Of a DNA stretch of 64,000 nt, positions 49,538 through 58,590 are shown piece by piece. This DNA comes from JBCFBK01 sp038562555 (lineage in GTDB: Bacteria; Bacteroidota; Bacteroidia; Bacteroidales; Prolixibacteraceae). Within the stretch, counting starts at the first letter, position 1. Every line of letters begins with the position of its first letter. Location: contig JBCFBK010000005.1 of NCBI GenBank assembly GCA_038562555.1, positions 62,001 to 126,000 of the forward strand, written 5' to 3'. The notes under the pieces were generated by a model that was not told the origin of the DNA, ran no database searches, and worked only from the letters and a program-made list of their open reading frames with translations. Made by a program: the position numbers and the translations under genes.

Positions 49538-50701
49538 ATGTACCTGGAAATAGTAGACACTGCGAAGTCAAAGAAAATGTTTCATCAGATTCCCCGCCTG
49601 GTTTATAAAAACGATAAAAACTGGGCTGCACCTTTTGATGTCATGACCGAAAATATATTTAACCCGGCAAAAAACCCTTCTTTTAAATCGGGTGAAGCCC
49701 GGCGATGGGTCTTATTTGACGATAGGGCGAAACCGGCAGGGCGTATTGCTGCTTTTGTCAATTACGACAAGGCAAAAAGCTACGACCAGCCCACGGGCGG
49801 TTGCGGTTTCTTTGAGTGTTTTGACAATCAGGAGGCCGCCACGATGTTGTTTGATGCCGCGCGTGACTGGTTGAAGGAGCGGGGCATGGAGGCGATGGAC
49901 GGTCCGGTGAATTTTGGCGAAAACTACATGAACTGGGGACTCCTGGCTGATGGATTTCTTCCCCAGGGATATGGGATGCCATACAATCCGCCCTATTACC
50001 TTAAATTATTCGAAAACTACGGCTTTCAGTTGTATTTTAAACAATACAGCTATCACCTGGACTATACGGTTCCCTTTCCGGAACGATTCTGGAAAATAGC
50101 AGGCTGGGTGGCTCAAAAGCCTGATTATTCCTTCCGGCATTTTGAGTTCGCCGACGCTGAGCGTTTTATCAGGGATTTTTGTCATATTTACGACGAAGCC
50201 TGGCGGTTCCACGGACATTTTAAACCGCTGGACCCACAGGATCTCCGCGATTTTCTGATGGATGCAAAACCTGTGCTTGACCCCGAAATGATCTGGTTTG
50301 CGTATCATAAAGACGAACCCATTGCCATGTTTGTCATGATACCGGATATTAATCAGATTTTTCGAAAACTGAGCGGACGACTGAATTTGTTTACCATGCT
50401 GAAGTTTTTTTATCTCAAAAAAAGGAAAGCCATTACCAGAACCCGTATTCTGATCATGGGGGTTGTCCCGAAATATCAGCGCTCAGGCATTGAATCGGCT
50501 ATTTTCTGGCATCAGGATAAACTGATGAAGAATAAACCCCAGTATAAAGAAGTCGAATTATCGTGGGCGGGTGATTTCAATCCTAAAATTGTTTCACTTT
50601 ATGAATCGGTGGGAGGGAAACACGTTAAAACACATTATACGATGCGCTATTTGTTTGACCGGAACAAACCCTTTAAAAGATCGTCGATCATTCAGTCGTA
50701 A
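49538..50701 (+). CDS. GNAT-like acyltransferase family protein, tandem copy 2
   Basis: A 387-residue paralog of the upstream gene, aligned along its length: FHQIPRLVYKNDKNWAAPFD, TGGCGFFECFDNQEAATMLF, GMPYNPPYYLKLFENYGFQL, ILIMGVVPKYQRSGIESAIF and the tail NKPFKRSSIIQS. The two genes are 54 bp apart and arose by tandem duplication; the divergence suggests they are old copies with distinct substrates. Function unknown, N- or O-acyl transfer expected. Confidence 0.75.
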   Translation: MYLEIVDTAKSKKMFHQIPRLVYKNDKNWAAPFDVMTENIFNPAKNPSFKSGEARRWVLFDDRAKPAGRIAAFVNYDKAKSYDQPTGGCGFFECFDNQEAATMLFDAARDWLKERGMEAMDGPVNFGENYMNWGLLADGFLPQGYGMPYNPPYYLKLFENYGFQLYFKQYSYHLDYTVPFPERFWKIAGWVAQKPDYSFRHFEFADAERFIRDFCHIYDEAWRFHGHFKPLDPQDLRDFLMDAKPVLDPEMIWFAYHKDEPIAMFVMIPDINQIFRKLSGRLNLFTMLKFFYLKKRKAITRTRILIMGVVPKYQRSGIESAIFWHQDKLMKNKPQYKEVELSWAGDFNPKIVSLYESVGGKHVKTHYTMRYLFDRNKPFKRSSIIQS

Positions 50702-50758
50702 CCTGCTTTCGGTCATGTAGCGTGGGGTAAGAAAATTAGCGAATAAAAAGATAATTTT

Positions 50759-50789
50759 TTTGGAGATTAAACAAGTATGTGTATATTTG
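50759..50789 (+). promoter_or_regulatory. Promoter of rpmE2 (TTTG - 19 bp - TATATTTG)
   Basis: TTTG at 50759-50762 and TATATTTG at 50782-50789 match the full Bacteroidota -33/-7 consensus with ideal spacing; the leader is about 40 nt. Confidence 0.8.
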
Positions 50790-50831
50790 CAGCCCGATTA
50801 TCATACAAGCTAGAATTGAAAAAACGAAGAA

Positions 50832-51095
50832 ATGAAAAAAGGAATACACCCAGATAGTTATCGTTTGGTCGCATTTAAGGATATGTCAAACGGAGAGGTT
50901 TTTTTGACCAAATCGACCATTCAAACCAGAGAAACTGAGGTTGTTGACGGACAGGAGTATCCGGTCGTAAAACTTGAAATTTCCAGCAGTTCCCATCCGT
51001 TTTACACGGGTAAAATGAAACTTGTAGATACGGCAGGTCGTGTTGACAAGTTCATGAACCGTTATCAGAAGCACATGGATGCCCGGAAGAAATAA
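50832..51095 (+). CDS. rpmE2: 50S ribosomal protein L31, type B
   Basis: An 87-residue ribosomal protein: MKKGIHPDSYRLVAFKDMSN, then SSSSHPFYTGKMKLVDTAGR and VDKFMNRYQKHM. It lacks the zinc-binding cysteines of type A L31, so it is the zinc-independent (C-minus) form. Strong promoter and terminator flank it, as expected for a highly expressed single gene. Confidence 0.96.
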   Translation: MKKGIHPDSYRLVAFKDMSNGEVFLTKSTIQTRETEVVDGQEYPVVKLEISSSSHPFYTGKMKLVDTAGRVDKFMNRYQKHMDARKK

Positions 51096-51122
51096 TTGAT
51101 TTTTCTGTTAGCAGAGATAGAT

Positions 51123-51151
51123 AAAGCTTCGCACCGCGAAGCTTTTTTTTT
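51123..51151 (+). terminator. Rho-independent terminator of rpmE2
   Basis: AAAGCTTCGC (51123-51132) pairs with GCGAAGCTTT (51136-51145) around a 3-nt loop and runs into a T-tract. Confidence 0.88.
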
Positions 51152-51251
51152 GACTGTCGCGACAGAGATAAAATAATCGCTCATGGAATTTGTAAGCCTT
51201 TTTTCTTTTTCACGCTGATCAGAAAGCAGATCGCCTGGCGAATGATCTTTT

Positions 51252-51266
51252 TGGCACAGCAATTGC
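51252..51266 (+). promoter_or_regulatory. Sigma-54-type promoter upstream of lon
   Basis: TGGCAC (51252-51257) and TTGC (51263-51266) give the -24/-12 arrangement with exactly 10 bp between the GG and GC pairs. It points toward lon, whose ATG is about 100 bp downstream. A GGCA-N7-TGCC dyad overlaps it, so a repressor site is the alternative reading. Confidence 0.55.
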
Positions 51267-51368
51267 CTGATGGATGAAGATTTTTTATTTGCCGGTTATC
51301 CGTCAAAATGTCATATATTGGTGGCGGGTTTTTTCCTGCGGGAGAAACGATAGTGAAATGAAACATTT

Positions 51369-53795
51369 ATGGATGATAAGAAAGAACAAGGATACGGGAA
51401 AATGATATTTACAGCCTTTCCCAGTGATGAGAATGAACTGATTCCAATTATTGCGGATGGGGATGAGTCGGAATTTGATGAATTTAAAGCACCCGACGTC
51501 CTGCCCATCCTGCCGCTTCGAAATACGGTTTTGTTTCCCGGGGTGGTGATCCCGATTACAGTGGGACGCCAGAAATCATTGAAATTGATCCAGGATGCCT
51601 CGCGCGCAGACAAGTTTCTGGGTACCGTAACGCAGATCGACGGTTCGGTCGACGATCCTGAAAAGAAGGATCTGTATAAGATCGGTACGGTGGCGCAGAT
51701 CCTCAAGATTCTTGAAATGCCCGATGGCTCCACTTCGGTGATTATTCAAGGCAAAAAGCGGTTTGAAACCGGCGAATACCTGGAAGAGTTTCCTTATTTC
51801 AAAGCCAGAGTTAAATTGCTCGACGACGTTACTTCGGGAAGCAGTACACCGGAATTTCAGGCCATAGTGGGCTCATTGAAAGACTTATCGGTAAAAATTG
51901 CGCAATACGCATCAAATGTGCCGCAGGAAGCAACATTTGCGGTAAAGAATATAGAGAATTCAACTTTTCTGATCAATTTTATCTGTTCCAATACCGACCT
52001 GAAAGTTGAAGAGAAGCAAAATCTGCTTGAGTTGGCAGATATCCGGGAACGGGGAATTCAGGCCATGTCATACCTGGTACGTGAGGTCCAGATGCTCGAG
52101 CTGAAACGTGATATTCAGTCAAAGGTAAAACTTGAACTGGATCAGCAGCAGCGTGAATTTCTTCTCAATCAGCAAATCAAAACCATTCAGAATGAATTGG
52201 GAGGAAATCCGGTTGAACAGGAGATTAGCGATCTGCGGGAAGCTGCCGCGCAAAAAAAATGGACAGAAGAAGTAGCGGCCCATTTTGAGAAGGAAACCGC
52301 GAAGCTGTCGCGCCTGAACCCGGCTGCCGGGGAATACTCTGTTCAGTTTTCCTATTGCCAGACTTTGCTCGATCTTCCCTGGAATGAATATACAGAGGAT
52401 AATTTTGACCTGAAGCATGCCAAGCAGGTGCTTGACGATGAGCACTACGGCCTGGAGAAAGTAAAAGACCGTATTCTGGAACATCTGGCAGTTCTTAAGC
52501 TGAAAAGAGATATGAAGGCTCCCATCCTTTGCCTGTACGGGCCTCCCGGGGTTGGGAAGACCTCATTGGGGAAATCGATAGCCAACGCTTTGGGCCGTAA
52601 GTATGCACGGATGAGCCTGGGAGGCCTGCACGATGAATCGGAAATCCGGGGACACCGGAAAACCTATATTGGGGCTATGCCCGGCCGGATCGTCCAAAAT
52701 ATCAAGAAAGCAAAATCGAATAATCCGGTGTTTATTTTGGATGAGATAGACAAGGTCTCGAATGATTTTCACGGTGATCCGGCTTCTGCGCTGCTGGAGG
52801 TGCTGGATCCCGAACAAAATTCAGAGTTTCATGATAATTATCTTGAAATTGAGTATGATTTATCCAAGGTGCTGTTTATTGCAACGGCAAATGCTTTAAA
52901 CACAATTGCCCCGCCTTTGCGCGACCGGCTTGAGCTTATCGAGGTAAGCGGTTATATTCCCGAAGAAAAAATCGAAATCGCGAAACGCCACCTGATCCCC
53001 AAGCAACTGGATAATCACGGACTGAAAAGCGGAGCACTCATCTTTGGCAAGGATATTATCAATCATATCGTAGAACACTACACGCGCGAATCGGGGGTAC
53101 GTGAACTGGATAAAAATATTGCAAAAATTGTGCGCCGTGTGGCAAAAAAGGTAGCGTTCGAGGAGGTTTATGAGAAAAAACTTACGATTAACGATATCCG
53201 GGAATACCTGGGTGTGGTTAAATTTTCGCGCGAAAGCTATCAGGGGAATGAGTTTCTGGGCGTGGTGACCGGACTGGCCTGGACCAGCCACGGTGGTGAG
53301 ATTCTGTTTATTGAATCCAGCCAGAGCAAAGGAAAAGGAAACCTGACGCTTACCGGGAACCTGGGCGATGTCATGAAAGAGTCGGCTATGCTTGCACTGG
53401 AATACCTGAAATCACACGCAGAGGACCTGGGCCTTGAACTGAGTGTTTTTGAAAACCATAACTGGCATATTCATATCCCTGAAGGGGCCATTCCCAAAGA
53501 CGGGCCGTCGGCTGGTGTAACCATGGTTACTTCGCTGGCTTCCGTTATGACGAAACGTAAAGTGAAACGAAACATCGCCATGACAGGTGAAATCACCTTG
53601 CGTGGTAAGGTATTGCCTGTAGGGGGGATCAAAGAAAAAATTCTTGCGGCCAAAAGGGCAGGTATAAAAGAGGTACTGTTGTCTGACGAAAACCGGAAAG
53701 ACCTGGAGGAAATCAAACCCATTTACCTGAAAGGGCTGAAATTTCACTTCGTCAAAAATATTGGAGAGGTGTTGAGTTACGCGCTTCTTAAATAG
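51369..53795 (+). CDS. lon: ATP-dependent Lon protease
   Basis: An 808-residue cytosolic AAA+ protease for misfolded and regulatory proteins. The N-terminal substrate domain starts DVLPILPLRNTVLFPGVVIP. The Walker A is LYGPPGVGKTSLGKSIANAL, followed by GHRKTYIGAMPGRIVQ and FILDEIDKVS (Walker B). The protease domain carries the catalytic Ser in PKDGPSAGVTMVTSL and Lys in VGGIKEKILAAKRAG. The preceding 217 bp hold a sigma-54-type promoter; no TAnnTTTG box stands out there. Confidence 0.96.
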   Translation: MDDKKEQGYGKMIFTAFPSDENELIPIIADGDESEFDEFKAPDVLPILPLRNTVLFPGVVIPITVGRQKSLKLIQDASRADKFLGTVTQIDGSVDDPEKKDLYKIGTVAQILKILEMPDGSTSVIIQGKKRFETGEYLEEFPYFKARVKLLDDVTSGSSTPEFQAIVGSLKDLSVKIAQYASNVPQEATFAVKNIENSTFLINFICSNTDLKVEEKQNLLELADIRERGIQAMSYLVREVQMLELKRDIQSKVKLELDQQQREFLLNQQIKTIQNELGGNPVEQEISDLREAAAQKKWTEEVAAHFEKETAKLSRLNPAAGEYSVQFSYCQTLLDLPWNEYTEDNFDLKHAKQVLDDEHYGLEKVKDRILEHLAVLKLKRDMKAPILCLYGPPGVGKTSLGKSIANALGRKYARMSLGGLHDESEIRGHRKTYIGAMPGRIVQNIKKAKSNNPVFILDEIDKVSNDFHGDPASALLEVLDPEQNSEFHDNYLEIEYDLSKVLFIATANALNTIAPPLRDRLELIEVSGYIPEEKIEIAKRHLIPKQLDNHGLKSGALIFGKDIINHIVEHYTRESGVRELDKNIAKIVRRVAKKVAFEEVYEKKLTINDIREYLGVVKFSRESYQGNEFLGVVTGLAWTSHGGEILFIESSQSKGKGNLTLTGNLGDVMKESAMLALEYLKSHAEDLGLELSVFENHNWHIHIPEGAIPKDGPSAGVTMVTSLASVMTKRKVKRNIAMTGEITLRGKVLPVGGIKEKILAAKRAGIKEVLLSDENRKDLEEIKPIYLKGLKFHFVKNIGEVLSYALLK

Positions 53796-53837
53796 GAGTC
53801 AGACACAGGTACCCAGACAGAAAAGATCAGGAACCAG
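53796..53837. repeat. Heptad-phased intergenic element (locus F)
   Basis: Starts directly after the lon stop and ends before the convergent response regulator. Seven-bp units GAGTCAG (53796), ACACAGG (53803), TACCCAG (53810), ACAGAAA (53817), AGATCAG (53824) and GAACCAG (53831) keep CAG in the same phase in four of six units. Confidence 0.6.
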
Positions 53838-53838
53838 G

Positions 53839-54603
53839 TCAACTGATCGGAAAACAATTTAATTTTTCGAAGTATACAAGACCTGACTTCTTAATTTTAG
53901 CCTCTAAGTTACGGTCTTTCCAGTTCAAAAAGCAGGTTCGGGTTTTTTTGTCAATTCTTTTAAGGTAGTTCAGATTAATACTGGCTGACCGGCTTACCCG
54001 AAAGACCCGCGGTGAGTTGACGATCGCGACGACTTTATAGATGTTAAGCGTAATGAGTTCCTCTTCGCCATCTTTTGTAAAAATGAAGCAATAATTGGCT
54101 TCAGCTTTGTACATCATAATATCTTCCGGATCGACAAAGATGACGCCGGCGCGGGTGGGGAGTTTTATCTTGGGGATGATTTTGTTACTCTTCATCAGCA
54201 AGTCCATCCTTCGGTCGAGTTCCCGGTGTTTGACCCGGGTACGGTAACGGTTGATCACGGCGATCAGATCTTCCGGACCAAAGGGCTTTAACAGATAATC
54301 GAGGGGTTCAACCCGGAGGGCACGGTAGGCATATTTACTGTGGGCTGTTGTAAAAACCACCTCCGTTTTCAGGTTGTTTTCCTTAATTGTTTCTGCGACT
54401 TCCAGACCATTAATTTCGGGCATGTCAATGTCCAGAAAGACAATATCCGGATCTCTTTTCTTTAAGAGCCTGACACCTCTTTCCGGGCTTGTTGTTACTT
54501 CCGTAACTTCAATTTCATCGAAGGCCTGAAGATAAATTTCCAAAAGGGAAAGTGCCTCTTCGTCATCTTCAATGATTATGGCAGTAATTTTTCTTTCCAT
54601 CAT
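53839..54603 (-). CDS. LytTR-family response regulator (first of two)
   Basis: A 254-residue regulator. The receiver domain (about 1-125) has IIIEDDEEALSLL, the phospho-acceptor Asp in DIVFLDIDMPEINGLEVAET and the Lys in PLDYLLKPFGPEDL. A LytTR DNA-binding domain follows from about 155 (GVIFVDPEDIMMYKAEANYC, RVFRVSRSASINLNYLKRID). No sensor kinase is adjacent. It starts 5 bp after the stop of the second regulator, so both are cotranscribed. Confidence 0.9.
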   Translation of the reverse strand: MMERKITAIIIEDDEEALSLLEIYLQAFDEIEVTEVTTSPERGVRLLKKRDPDIVFLDIDMPEINGLEVAETIKENNLKTEVVFTTAHSKYAYRALRVEPLDYLLKPFGPEDLIAVINRYRTRVKHRELDRRMDLLMKSNKIIPKIKLPTRAGVIFVDPEDIMMYKAEANYCFIFTKDGEEELITLNIYKVVAIVNSPRVFRVSRSASINLNYLKRIDKKTRTCFLNWKDRNLEAKIKKSGLVYFEKLNCFPIS

Positions 54604-54608
54604 CCAGT

Positions 54609-55361
54609 CTATTCAAAGTCCATATCACCCAGCGCTCTTATTTGCTTTTTTGCACCGCGAAGCCTGATCTTTTTTTTGCCACAGGTTAAAATACAGCTAT
54701 AGCCTGCCCAATCGATTTTTGAAAGCTTGTCCAGATTGATCAGATAAGATCTGTTGATCCGGTAAAAGCGAAGAGCCGAAAGCATTTCTGCAATTTTTCC
54801 CAAATTAACGTTGGCCACCTGTATTCCACCATTATCCAGGTAGATCGTGGTATAGGAGCCATCGGCTTTACAGTAAACAATCTCAGCAGGATTAACGATC
54901 ACGTGGCTGGATGCCGAGGTTATCCTGATCGTCTCATCATTGCCCATATTTTCGAGGATACGGATCAGTTTCTGATCGAGACTGACTGTTGTCCTGGCCC
55001 GAAATTTTTCTATAACTCGTGTAATGTCTTTCTTGCGGACAGGCTTCAACAGAAAATCATAAACGCTGTTTTTAATTGCTCCGATTGCCGAATCCTGATC
55101 GCCGCTTATCACCACTACATGACAGTGCAACCCTTTTTTATCCAGAAGTTCCAGTAATTCAGTTCCGTTCCTTTCCGGCATTTTCATGTCCAGAAAAATC
55201 AGGTCGGGCGACATGCTGACGACTTTAAACAAGGCGTCTTCTACGCCCGGCGACTCTGCTACAGCTTCAACATTCGGATTGCCTTTTAAATATGCAGATA
55301 TTAATCGTCGGGCATCTTTTTCATCATCAACAATTAAAATCTTTAATCCACTCCTTTCCAT
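54609..55361 (-). CDS. LytTR-family response regulator (second of two)
   Basis: A 250-residue regulator with the same layout as its neighbour: receiver with KILIVDDEKDARRLISAYLK, the phospho-acceptor Asp in LIFLDMKMPERNGTEL and the Lys in DFLLKPVRKKDIT. The LytTR domain carries IVYCKADGSYTTIYLDNGG and RFYRINRSYLINLDKLSKID. ATG 55361 (MERSGLKIL) is preferred; the 43 residues upstream are not receiver-like. A TAGATTTG box at 55379-55386 gives a short leader. Confidence 0.9.
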   Translation of the reverse strand: MERSGLKILIVDDEKDARRLISAYLKGNPNVEAVAESPGVEDALFKVVSMSPDLIFLDMKMPERNGTELLELLDKKGLHCHVVVISGDQDSAIGAIKNSVYDFLLKPVRKKDITRVIEKFRARTTVSLDQKLIRILENMGNDETIRITSASSHVIVNPAEIVYCKADGSYTTIYLDNGGIQVANVNLGKIAEMLSALRFYRINRSYLINLDKLSKIDWAGYSCILTCGKKKIRLRGAKKQIRALGDMDFE

Positions 55362-55378
55362 GACGCATGTATCTGATA

Positions 55379-55386
55379 CAAATCTA
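55379..55386 (-). promoter_or_regulatory. -7 box (TAGATTTG) of the LytTR regulator operon
   Basis: The complement of 55379-55386 is TAGATTTG, 17 bp upstream of the ATG at 55361; it supports that start over the longer frame. Confidence 0.5.
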
Positions 55387-55511
55387 TCAAAAAAAGCGCT
55401 TTTATCCTCTTTTTTTAAACATTCCGTGGGGCTTTGTGGTTTCTTATGGTGATAAAGAAAATTGGTCTTTAAAATCCTGGAGAAAATCAAAAATCAATAA
55501 GTCATATTGGA

Positions 55512-56321
55512 ATGAGGCTAAGTCCTGAGTTATTAATTTTTACGATTATACTAACGCTGCAATTCAGTTCTTTTGGACAATCTGAAATTGGACAATCGAA
55601 AGTTTTGAGTGACGATCCAAGTGATCCCGAGATTGGGGTCGTTGAACATTTGGACGAATATTTGCCGGAAGGCATTTATATAACCGGTGTCGATTCACAG
55701 CGGGTTTTATTGTCGGATCTCATCGATAAGCCGACGGTACTAAATTTCGTGTATTACCGGTGCCCGGGTATATGCAGTCCCTTAATGGAAGGGGTTGCTG
55801 AGGTTATGGACCGTTCGGATCTGGTTCCGGATCGGGATTACCAGGTTCTGACGATCAGTTTCGATCCGACGGAAACGCTTGACCTGGCGAAACAAAAAAA
55901 AGCAAATTACCTGAATCTGGTCAATAAAAAGGAGGCCATTAACCAGGGCTGGAAATTTTTTGTCTCAGACAGCGCCAGTATCGCCAGGATCACAAAAGCA
56001 GTGGGGTTCCGGTATAAAAAAACCGGGAACGACTTTTTGCATGCTGCTTCTGTCATTGTGGTCAGTCCCGATAAGAAAATTACCCGCTACCTGAACGGGA
56101 TTTATTTTCTCCCCTTTGAATTTAAAATGGCTGTTGTTGAGGCAAACAAGGGACAATCAGGGCCTACCATCAATAAATTGCTCCAATTTTGTTATTCATA
56201 CGATCCGGCTGGACAGACGTATGTTCTGAATGTCACAAAAATTACGGGATCGCTGATCCTGTTCATTGCATTGCTTTTTTTCCTGGTTTTAATTTTCAAA
56301 CGCAAAAGAATTACAAACTAA
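55512..56321 (+). CDS. SCO1/SenC-family copper chaperone
   Basis: A 269-residue exported thioredoxin-fold protein that delivers copper to the CuA site of cytochrome oxidase. It has an N-terminal signal (LIFTIILTLQFSSFGQ), the copper motif YYRCPGICSPLMEGVAE (CxxxC) and the distal His in DFLHAASVIVVSPDKK. A C-terminal membrane helix (GSLILFIALLFFLVLIF) anchors it. It starts the cta operon, 9 bp before ctaD. Confidence 0.93.
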   Translation: MRLSPELLIFTIILTLQFSSFGQSEIGQSKVLSDDPSDPEIGVVEHLDEYLPEGIYITGVDSQRVLLSDLIDKPTVLNFVYYRCPGICSPLMEGVAEVMDRSDLVPDRDYQVLTISFDPTETLDLAKQKKANYLNLVNKKEAINQGWKFFVSDSASIARITKAVGFRYKKTGNDFLHAASVIVVSPDKKITRYLNGIYFLPFEFKMAVVEANKGQSGPTINKLLQFCYSYDPAGQTYVLNVTKITGSLILFIALLFFLVLIFKRKRITN

Positions 56322-56330
56322 CAAACGGAT

Positions 56331-57947
56331 ATGCAACAAAGTTATCAAACCGCTGCTCCTGAGGTAAATTATTTGGAATACGAAGGCAAATACAAGGGAC
56401 TGCTGGGATGGATTTTTTCCACCGACCATAAACGCATCGCCCTTTTATACCTGTATTCCATGATGACGATGTTTTTGGTTGGAGTATTATTGGGCCTGGC
56501 CATGAAATTCGAATTGATTGCACCCGGCAAGACGATCATGGATGCCAAGGATTATAACGCGGTATTCACGGTTCACGGGGTGATCATGATCTTTATGATT
56601 GTTATCCCGGGTTTGCCGGCAGTATTCGGAAATTTTTTACTGCCCATCATGATTGGGGCAAAAGACGTGGCTTTTCCGCGACTTAATTTGCTTTCATGGT
56701 ATTTTTACATTGCAGGAGCGCTGTTGGTGATTTCTTCCGTGTTATTCGGAGAAGGAACGCCCGATACGGGTTGGACCTTTTATGCCCCTTACAGTTTTAA
56801 AACCGGAGCAAACATGCTGCCTGCCATTTTCGGGGCTTTTGTATTGGGTTTTTCTTCCATTTTAACCGGGCTGAACTTTATTGTAACCATACACCGGTTA
56901 AGAGCTCCCGGCATGAAATGGACGAAGATGCCGCTATTTCCCTGGTCGCTTTACGGAACAGCCTGGATCCAGTTGCTGGCAACGCCGATTGTCGGGATCA
57001 CCCTGATGCTGGTTGCGCTTGAGCGGATTTTTGGTATCGGTGTATTTGATCCCGCGCTTGGCGGTGATCCTATTTTATATCAGCACTTGTTCTGGATCTA
57101 TTCCCATCCGGCCGTATATATCATGATTTTGCCGGCCATGGGTGCAATTTCTGAGATTATTCCAACCTTTGCCCAAAAGCATATTTTCGGATACAAAGCC
57201 ATTGTCGTATCGACCCTGGCCATTGCCTTTGTAGGCTACTTTGTGTGGGGGCACCACATGTTTACGTCGGGTATGACCGGGACTTCCCAGTATACGTTTT
57301 CAATTCTTACTTTTTTTGTGGCCATACCCAGTGCGATCAAAGTCTTTAACTGGGTGTCGACCATGCACAAAGGATCGCTTAATTTGCAGACGCCTTTTTA
57401 CTGGGCCGCTTCATTTATTTTTGTGTTTATGATCGGTGGCCTTTCCGGCCTGGTGCTTGGAGCGCTGGCCGCCAATGTACACCTGCATGACACGGCTTTT
57501 GTCGTCGCCCATTTCCATTTTATTGTGTTTGGCGGCGTAGGCTTCTCCTTTTTTGGAGCCATTCACTACTGGTTCCCCAAAATATTCGGACGCATGTACG
57601 ATGCGACCTGGGCCAATGTGGGCTGGATCTTTTTTACCATCGGCTTCCTGACACTGTACACGCCTATGTTTTATTTGGGAATGATGGGGATGCCACGGAG
57701 GTATTACGATTACCTGCCCGAATACCATGCAGCCAACATCCTTTCCACACTGGGTTCCTGGGTTATGGTCATGGGGCTCATCATTATTGTGATCAACCTG
57801 TTCCGCTCAGCTAAAAGCGGAGCTGTTGCCACGGAGAACCCATGGAGGGGGAAAACGCTGGAATGGACCGTGCCGTCACCGCCACCGCTCGAAAATTTCA
57901 AGGAAATACCCATATACGGAGAGAAGGACGGACCTTACGAATATTAA
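56331..57947 (+). CDS. ctaD: Cytochrome c oxidase subunit I (A2-type)
   Basis: A 538-residue heme-copper oxidase core with twelve helices. Heme and CuB ligands are visible: FTVHGVIMIF, the WIYSHPAVYIMILPAMG block, VWGHHMFTSGM (His pair) and VVAHFHFIVFGG. The proton-channel block reads YSHPAV rather than HPEVY, which places it in the A2 subfamily that replaces the D-channel Glu with a Tyr-Ser pair. It is cotranscribed with ctaE, ctaF, ctaC and ctaB. Confidence 0.96.
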   Translation: MQQSYQTAAPEVNYLEYEGKYKGLLGWIFSTDHKRIALLYLYSMMTMFLVGVLLGLAMKFELIAPGKTIMDAKDYNAVFTVHGVIMIFMIVIPGLPAVFGNFLLPIMIGAKDVAFPRLNLLSWYFYIAGALLVISSVLFGEGTPDTGWTFYAPYSFKTGANMLPAIFGAFVLGFSSILTGLNFIVTIHRLRAPGMKWTKMPLFPWSLYGTAWIQLLATPIVGITLMLVALERIFGIGVFDPALGGDPILYQHLFWIYSHPAVYIMILPAMGAISEIIPTFAQKHIFGYKAIVVSTLAIAFVGYFVWGHHMFTSGMTGTSQYTFSILTFFVAIPSAIKVFNWVSTMHKGSLNLQTPFYWAASFIFVFMIGGLSGLVLGALAANVHLHDTAFVVAHFHFIVFGGVGFSFFGAIHYWFPKIFGRMYDATWANVGWIFFTIGFLTLYTPMFYLGMMGMPRRYYDYLPEYHAANILSTLGSWVMVMGLIIIVINLFRSAKSGAVATENPWRGKTLEWTVPSPPPLENFKEIPIYGEKDGPYEY

Positions 57948-57962
57948 AAAACAGAAACACTT

Positions 57963-58580
57963 ATGTCGCAAGCTATTCACCACGACGAGCACTATGATCC
58001 GGAGGGATCTAAGATTGGAATGTGGCTTTTTATCTTTACGGAGTTGCTCTTATTTGGCGGACTTTTTATTGTCTACGCGGTTTACCGTTACATGAATTCA
58101 GAAGCCTTTCATTTAGCAGCGGAGGAGCTGAGCACACCAATCGGTACTATTAATACCGTTATTCTGCTGATCAGCAGTATGACGATTGCCATGGCAACAA
58201 CTTCAATCCGTAAAAACCAGAAAGGAATAACACAGGCTTTGCTGACGATCACTTTTGTGCTTGCATTGGTATTCCTGGCCAATAAGTATTTTGAATGGGG
58301 TGTGAAATTTGATCATGGCATATATCCCGGATCGGAGAGCATGAAAGAACAAATGGGACAGGGGGAGATCCTGTTTTTTGGCCTTTATTTCGTGATGACC
58401 GGATTGCATGCCCTCCATATTATTATCGGGATGGTCATCATGAGTGTCGCTTTTGCCGGCGTACAGGCCGGCAGAATTACTGAAGAGAGGACGTCTCTGC
58501 TCGATAATGCCGGACTCTACTGGCACCTGGTCGATCTGATCTGGATTTTCCTTTTCCCCTTATTTTATCTAATCACTTAA
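57963..58580 (+). CDS. ctaE: Cytochrome c oxidase subunit III
   Basis: A 205-residue subunit with five helices: WLFIFTELLLFGGLFIVYAV, INTVILLISSMTIAMATTSI, then the conserved GLYFVMTGLHALHIIIGMVI and YWHLVDLIWIFLFPLFYL. It stabilises the oxidase core. It follows ctaD by 15 bp and precedes ctaF by 10 bp. Confidence 0.94.
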   Translation: MSQAIHHDEHYDPEGSKIGMWLFIFTELLLFGGLFIVYAVYRYMNSEAFHLAAEELSTPIGTINTVILLISSMTIAMATTSIRKNQKGITQALLTITFVLALVFLANKYFEWGVKFDHGIYPGSESMKEQMGQGEILFFGLYFVMTGLHALHIIIGMVIMSVAFAGVQAGRITEERTSLLDNAGLYWHLVDLIWIFLFPLFYLIT

Positions 58581-58590
58581 CTGCAAAGAC

